Positions 20,205 to 21,997 of a stretch of DNA of 21,997 bases are shown here, piece by piece. Each line of letters opens with the position of its first letter. Positions within the stretch are counted from its first letter, which is position 1. The DNA lies in contig CALFYC010000183.1 in assembly GCA_937952895.1 (NCBI GenBank), positions 1 through 21,997 on the forward strand, in the 5' to 3' direction. Source of the stretch: an uncultured Neisseriaceae bacterium. GTDB taxonomy: Bacteria; Pseudomonadota; Gammaproteobacteria; Burkholderiales; UBA11063. The notes under the pieces are model-generated. The model did not search any database. It was not told the origin of the DNA and saw only the letters and a program-made list of their open reading frames with translations. A program made the position numbers and the translations under genes.

Positions 20205-20519
20205 ATGGATTATAATAAAATATATAAGGATATTATTGATAATAGATTATCAAATAAATACGAAGGGTATACCGAGATACATCATATAATACCTAGATGC
20301 TTAGGCGGTACTGATAATAAAGATAATTTAGTTGATTTAAGTGCAAGAGAACATTTTATATGTCATTTATTATTAACTAAGATGTACAGTAGATATACTA
20401 ATGAATATTATAAAATGTGTCATGCATTTATTATAATGAAATCTACTCGTGATGGAAAGCATAAGTATATAAATTCAAAATTATATGCTAGATTAAAAAT
20501 GATTTCTCAATTAGAATGA
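20205..20519 (+). CDS. HNH homing endonuclease, N-terminal part
   Basis: 104 residues. HNH core: EIHHIIPRCLGG (His26/His27), NLVDLSAREHFICH (Asn41, His50, His54), the layout of intron- and free-standing phage HNH enzymes. It stops at ATGA, overlapping the next ORF, whose first residues (MSELQSGDTNSQY) are what normally follows in such proteins. A single enzyme has thus been split by a frameshift, or is made through coupled re-initiation. No clear ribosome binding site. Confidence 0.85.
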   Translation: MDYNKIYKDIIDNRLSNKYEGYTEIHHIIPRCLGGTDNKDNLVDLSAREHFICHLLLTKMYSRYTNEYYKMCHAFIIMKSTRDGKHKYINSKLYARLKMISQLE

Positions 20520-20905
20520 GTGAATTACAATCGGGCGATACAAACAGTCAGTATAATACAAAATGGATATATAATATTGAATTAAAAATTTGTAAAAAAG
20601 TGCCGAAACATTATATACTAACAAATGGTTGGTATGATGGAAGGGTATTAGACTTTAGTTTCACTAATAAGAAGTGTTTGATGTGTAATTTAAGTCTAAA
20701 TTTAGTGAAGAAGTCTAAAAAAAAATATTGTAATAAATGTAAGAAAATTAAAAGAACATATATTACTTATGTTGGTAAAAAATGTTCTATAGATAATGTA
20801 GTATATAATTCTGTTGCAGAGGCAGCTAAAATTTTAATGATTAAACCCAATAGTTTGCAATTTAGAATTAATTCAAAAAAATTTATTAATTATTACTATA
20901 TATAA
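20516..20905 (+). CDS. HNH homing endonuclease, C-terminal DNA-binding part
   Basis: 129 residues in the -1 frame relative to the preceding ORF, starting at the ATGA overlap. A four-Cys zinc site (54, 57, 72, 75) is followed by a NUMOD-like helix-turn-helix (YNSVAEAAKILMIKPNSLQFRI). These modules bind the homing site in GIY-YIG and HNH intron endonucleases. It has no nuclease motif of its own. Confidence 0.8.
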   Translation: MSELQSGDTNSQYNTKWIYNIELKICKKVPKHYILTNGWYDGRVLDFSFTNKKCLMCNLSLNLVKKSKKKYCNKCKKIKRTYITYVGKKCSIDNVVYNSVAEAAKILMIKPNSLQFRINSKKFINYYYI

Positions 20906-20921
20906 TTGTAAATGTACATAA

Positions 20922-21015
20922 GGGCCTTATCCTGAAGTTGGTCGTCAGGGGCAGTCTCATAAACTGTTGTAGTTAAATACTACCATCGTGGGTTCAATTC
21001 CCACAAGGCTCACCA
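20922..21015 (+). tRNA. tRNA with CAU anticodon and long variable arm (Ile2 candidate)
   Basis: 94 nt. Acceptor GGGCCTT/AAGGCTC (one G-U), D-arm CCTG/CAGG, anticodon stem GCAGT/ACTGT with loop CTCATAA (anticodon CAT), a 20-nt variable region with hairpin GTAG/CTAC, T-arm GTGGG/CCCAC, discriminator A, encoded CCA. C4-G69 and C5-G68, pairs that TilS uses to select tRNA(Ile2), are present, so it may be the lysidine-modified AUA reader. A long variable arm is normal only for Leu, Ser and Tyr tRNAs, which conflicts with an Ile or Met identity. Confidence 0.85.
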
Positions 21016-21016
21016 A

Positions 21017-21074
21017 ATATGCAATATAAAATATTAGAATTATATTCTAATAAAGAGCCTTTTATATTGCATAT
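21017..21074 (+). terminator. Long nested hairpin closing the tRNA cluster
   Basis: ATATGCAATATAAAA (21017-21031) pairs perfectly with 21060-21074, enclosing TATTAGAAT/ATTCTAATA (21032-21040/21044-21052). Two bases after the last CCA. AT-rich with no T-run; it probably terminates or protects the 3' end, or is an RNase III site. Confidence 0.55.
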
Positions 21075-21099
21075 TATTTAATATATTGTGAGAAACAAC

Positions 21100-21303
21100 A
21101 TGTACAATTTACTTATTATAGTTGCAATTTTTGGTAATATTGATGAAACTAGGTCTCCTCTTTCTATTTCCACAGAATTAACTACAAGTAAGTACACATA
21201 TGAAGAATGTATTAAAGAATCTAAAAGAATATCTAAAACAGAAAGAATATTTAATTATGGTACTAAACAGATTAGCACAGAATGTATTTTAATAGGGAAA
21301 TAA
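21100..21303 (+). CDS. Small probably exported protein
   Basis: 67 residues from ATG 21100 (GAGAA upstream; a GTG at 21088 would add four residues). The hydrophobic start (YNLLIIVAIFG) is a possible signal sequence. The mature part keeps two Cys and a YTYEECIKESKRI helix, an arrangement I have seen in small phage periplasmic proteins, but no name can be given. Confidence 0.55.
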   Translation: MYNLLIIVAIFGNIDETRSPLSISTELTTSKYTYEECIKESKRISKTERIFNYGTKQISTECILIGK

Positions 21304-21316
21304 TAAAACATATTGA

Positions 21317-21514
21317 ATGGGTTCTATAATTCCAGGCAATGATATCCATTTATCTGTAAAGAAAGGTTGGGGTAAAAATAAAGGTTCAATTGAAGAAAAT
21401 GAGTCCTTAATTACAACAGAAAATGGTTTCACTAAAATTCATAATTTAGAGCCTAGTATTAGTCCACATACATATATAGATATGTTGGATGCTAAATATC
21501 CAAATAAAGTATAA
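21317..21514 (+). CDS. Small unknown protein
   Basis: 65 residues, 13 bases after the previous stop, without a good ribosome binding site. Ends in ISPHTYIDMLDAKYPNK. No family recognised. Followed by a strong terminator. Confidence 0.55.
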   Translation: MGSIIPGNDIHLSVKKGWGKNKGSIEENESLITTENGFTKIHNLEPSISPHTYIDMLDAKYPNKV

Positions 21515-21519
21515 AAAAG

Positions 21520-21543
21520 AAAAACGCCAATATTGGCGTTTTT
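21520..21543. terminator. Strong rho-independent terminator
   Basis: AAAAACGCCAAT followed by its exact reverse complement, with A-rich sequence before and TTTTTCTTT after. It works on the plus strand and probably on both. Confidence 0.9.
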
Positions 21544-21588
21544 CTTTGAGTATTATTAAGTAAATAATATAAAGATGTTAATGTGGAA

Positions 21589-21792
21589 ATGAAGATGGAA
21601 TCTTTAGATTATTTAGGTATGTATTTTCTAATAAAGGAAACAAAATATTTGTTGCTACCGTCAGAATTGAATTAATATTGGGTGATAGAATTTGTTGATG
21701 GTAATATTATCTATGGATATAATGCAATATATGGTTCTACATTAATATTTAAGAAAAAGGATATTAAAATATTAGGGGATATTGAAATTTAA
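21589..21792 (+). pseudogene. Small gene interrupted by an in-frame stop
   Basis: From ATG 21589 the frame reads 28 residues to a TAA at 21673-21675, then stays open in the same frame to TAA 21790 with equally protein-like sequence (IEFVDGNIIYGYNAIYGSTLIF). A GTG at 21682 could restart translation. Without the stop it would be a 67-residue beta-rich protein. Unknown function. Confidence 0.5.
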
Positions 21793-21829
21793 ATACTCGG
21801 ATATAAAATTTATTAACAGGGATTATAAT

Positions 21830-21976
21830 ATGAAATTAACAACATATATCTCAATATTAGATATCATAGAATCAAAAATTTTCAAATATACTAAAAGCGC
21901 ATTCTTTTGGTTATCGTTTTCTTCTTTAATTTTTGTTGACATAATGCATCATTTAACACTCAAATATACAAATTAA
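21830..21976 (+). CDS. Small membrane-associated protein
   Basis: 48 residues from ATG 21830 behind AGGGA; an upstream TTG in the same frame has no ribosome binding site. A hydrophobic aromatic segment (AFFWLSFSSLIFVDIM) at about residues 24-39 is a likely membrane span. Unknown function. Confidence 0.5.
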   Translation: MKLTTYISILDIIESKIFKYTKSAFFWLSFSSLIFVDIMHHLTLKYTN

Positions 21977-21997
21977 AACCAGGTTATTTCCCAACCC

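Overview
The window looks like part of a large, AT-rich tailed-bacteriophage genome of unknown host. Reasons: small tightly packed same-strand genes with ATGA overlaps, many unrecognised short ORFs, a tRNA cluster, several free-standing homing endonucleases, a group I intron remnant, a split intein, and a nucleotide/tRNA-maintenance gene set (Nudix, NADAR, ppGpp-hydrolase-like HD protein, RNA ligase, TilS, broken CCA enzyme, AlkB). No rRNA or bacterial housekeeping operon is present. No structural gene can be named with certainty. The first 52 bases are Illumina P5 adapter with an i5 index, so position 1 is an untrimmed contig end.

Layout. 53-1168: 3' part of a group I intron and the 3' exon of an unidentified gene, closed by a bidirectional terminator facing a small minus-strand gene (1217-1471). 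1792-4694: small genes including a HAD phosphatase, structured leaders, and a cluster of tiny ORFs ending in a broken gene with a type IV prepilin leader. 4910-6888: a possible structural protein, a 2OG-Fe(II) oxygenase, a Nudix hydrolase and an internally deleted CCA-adding enzyme. 6938-10055: an operon-like run of three unknowns, a NadR-like P-loop ATPase, an HD hydrolase, a NADAR protein and a zinc ribbon. 10122-12284: small ORFs, a CX5R phosphatase and TilS. 12306-14782: an RNA ligase broken into two genes by a split intein, with a Vsr-like homing endonuclease gene between the halves (a 'fractured gene'). 14916-17212: three small acidic proteins, an unknown protein and an AlkB dioxygenase. 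17330-21074: tRNA region with Phe-GAA, Arg-UCU-like, Gln-UUG, Val-UAC, Ile-GAU, Glu-UUC, Ser-UGA and a CAU tRNA, plus host-like sigma70 promoters, HNH genes, tRNA fragments and a roughly 340-nt structured RNA. 21100-end: small ORFs.

How it fits together. Much of the right half serves tRNA supply. The tRNAs mostly read A-ending codons of an AT-rich genome. TilS could convert a CAU tRNA to read AUA. The trans-spliced RNA ligase may repair nicked RNA, and a CCA enzyme was once present. Four of six copies of a repeated RNA element sit directly before a tRNA or tRNA-like segment. Its outer and inner stems covary between copies, and I think it is an undescribed leader motif. The structured RNA in the same region ends in a hairpin resembling the right end (omega-RNA end) of IS200/IS605 elements, although no tnpB gene is visible.
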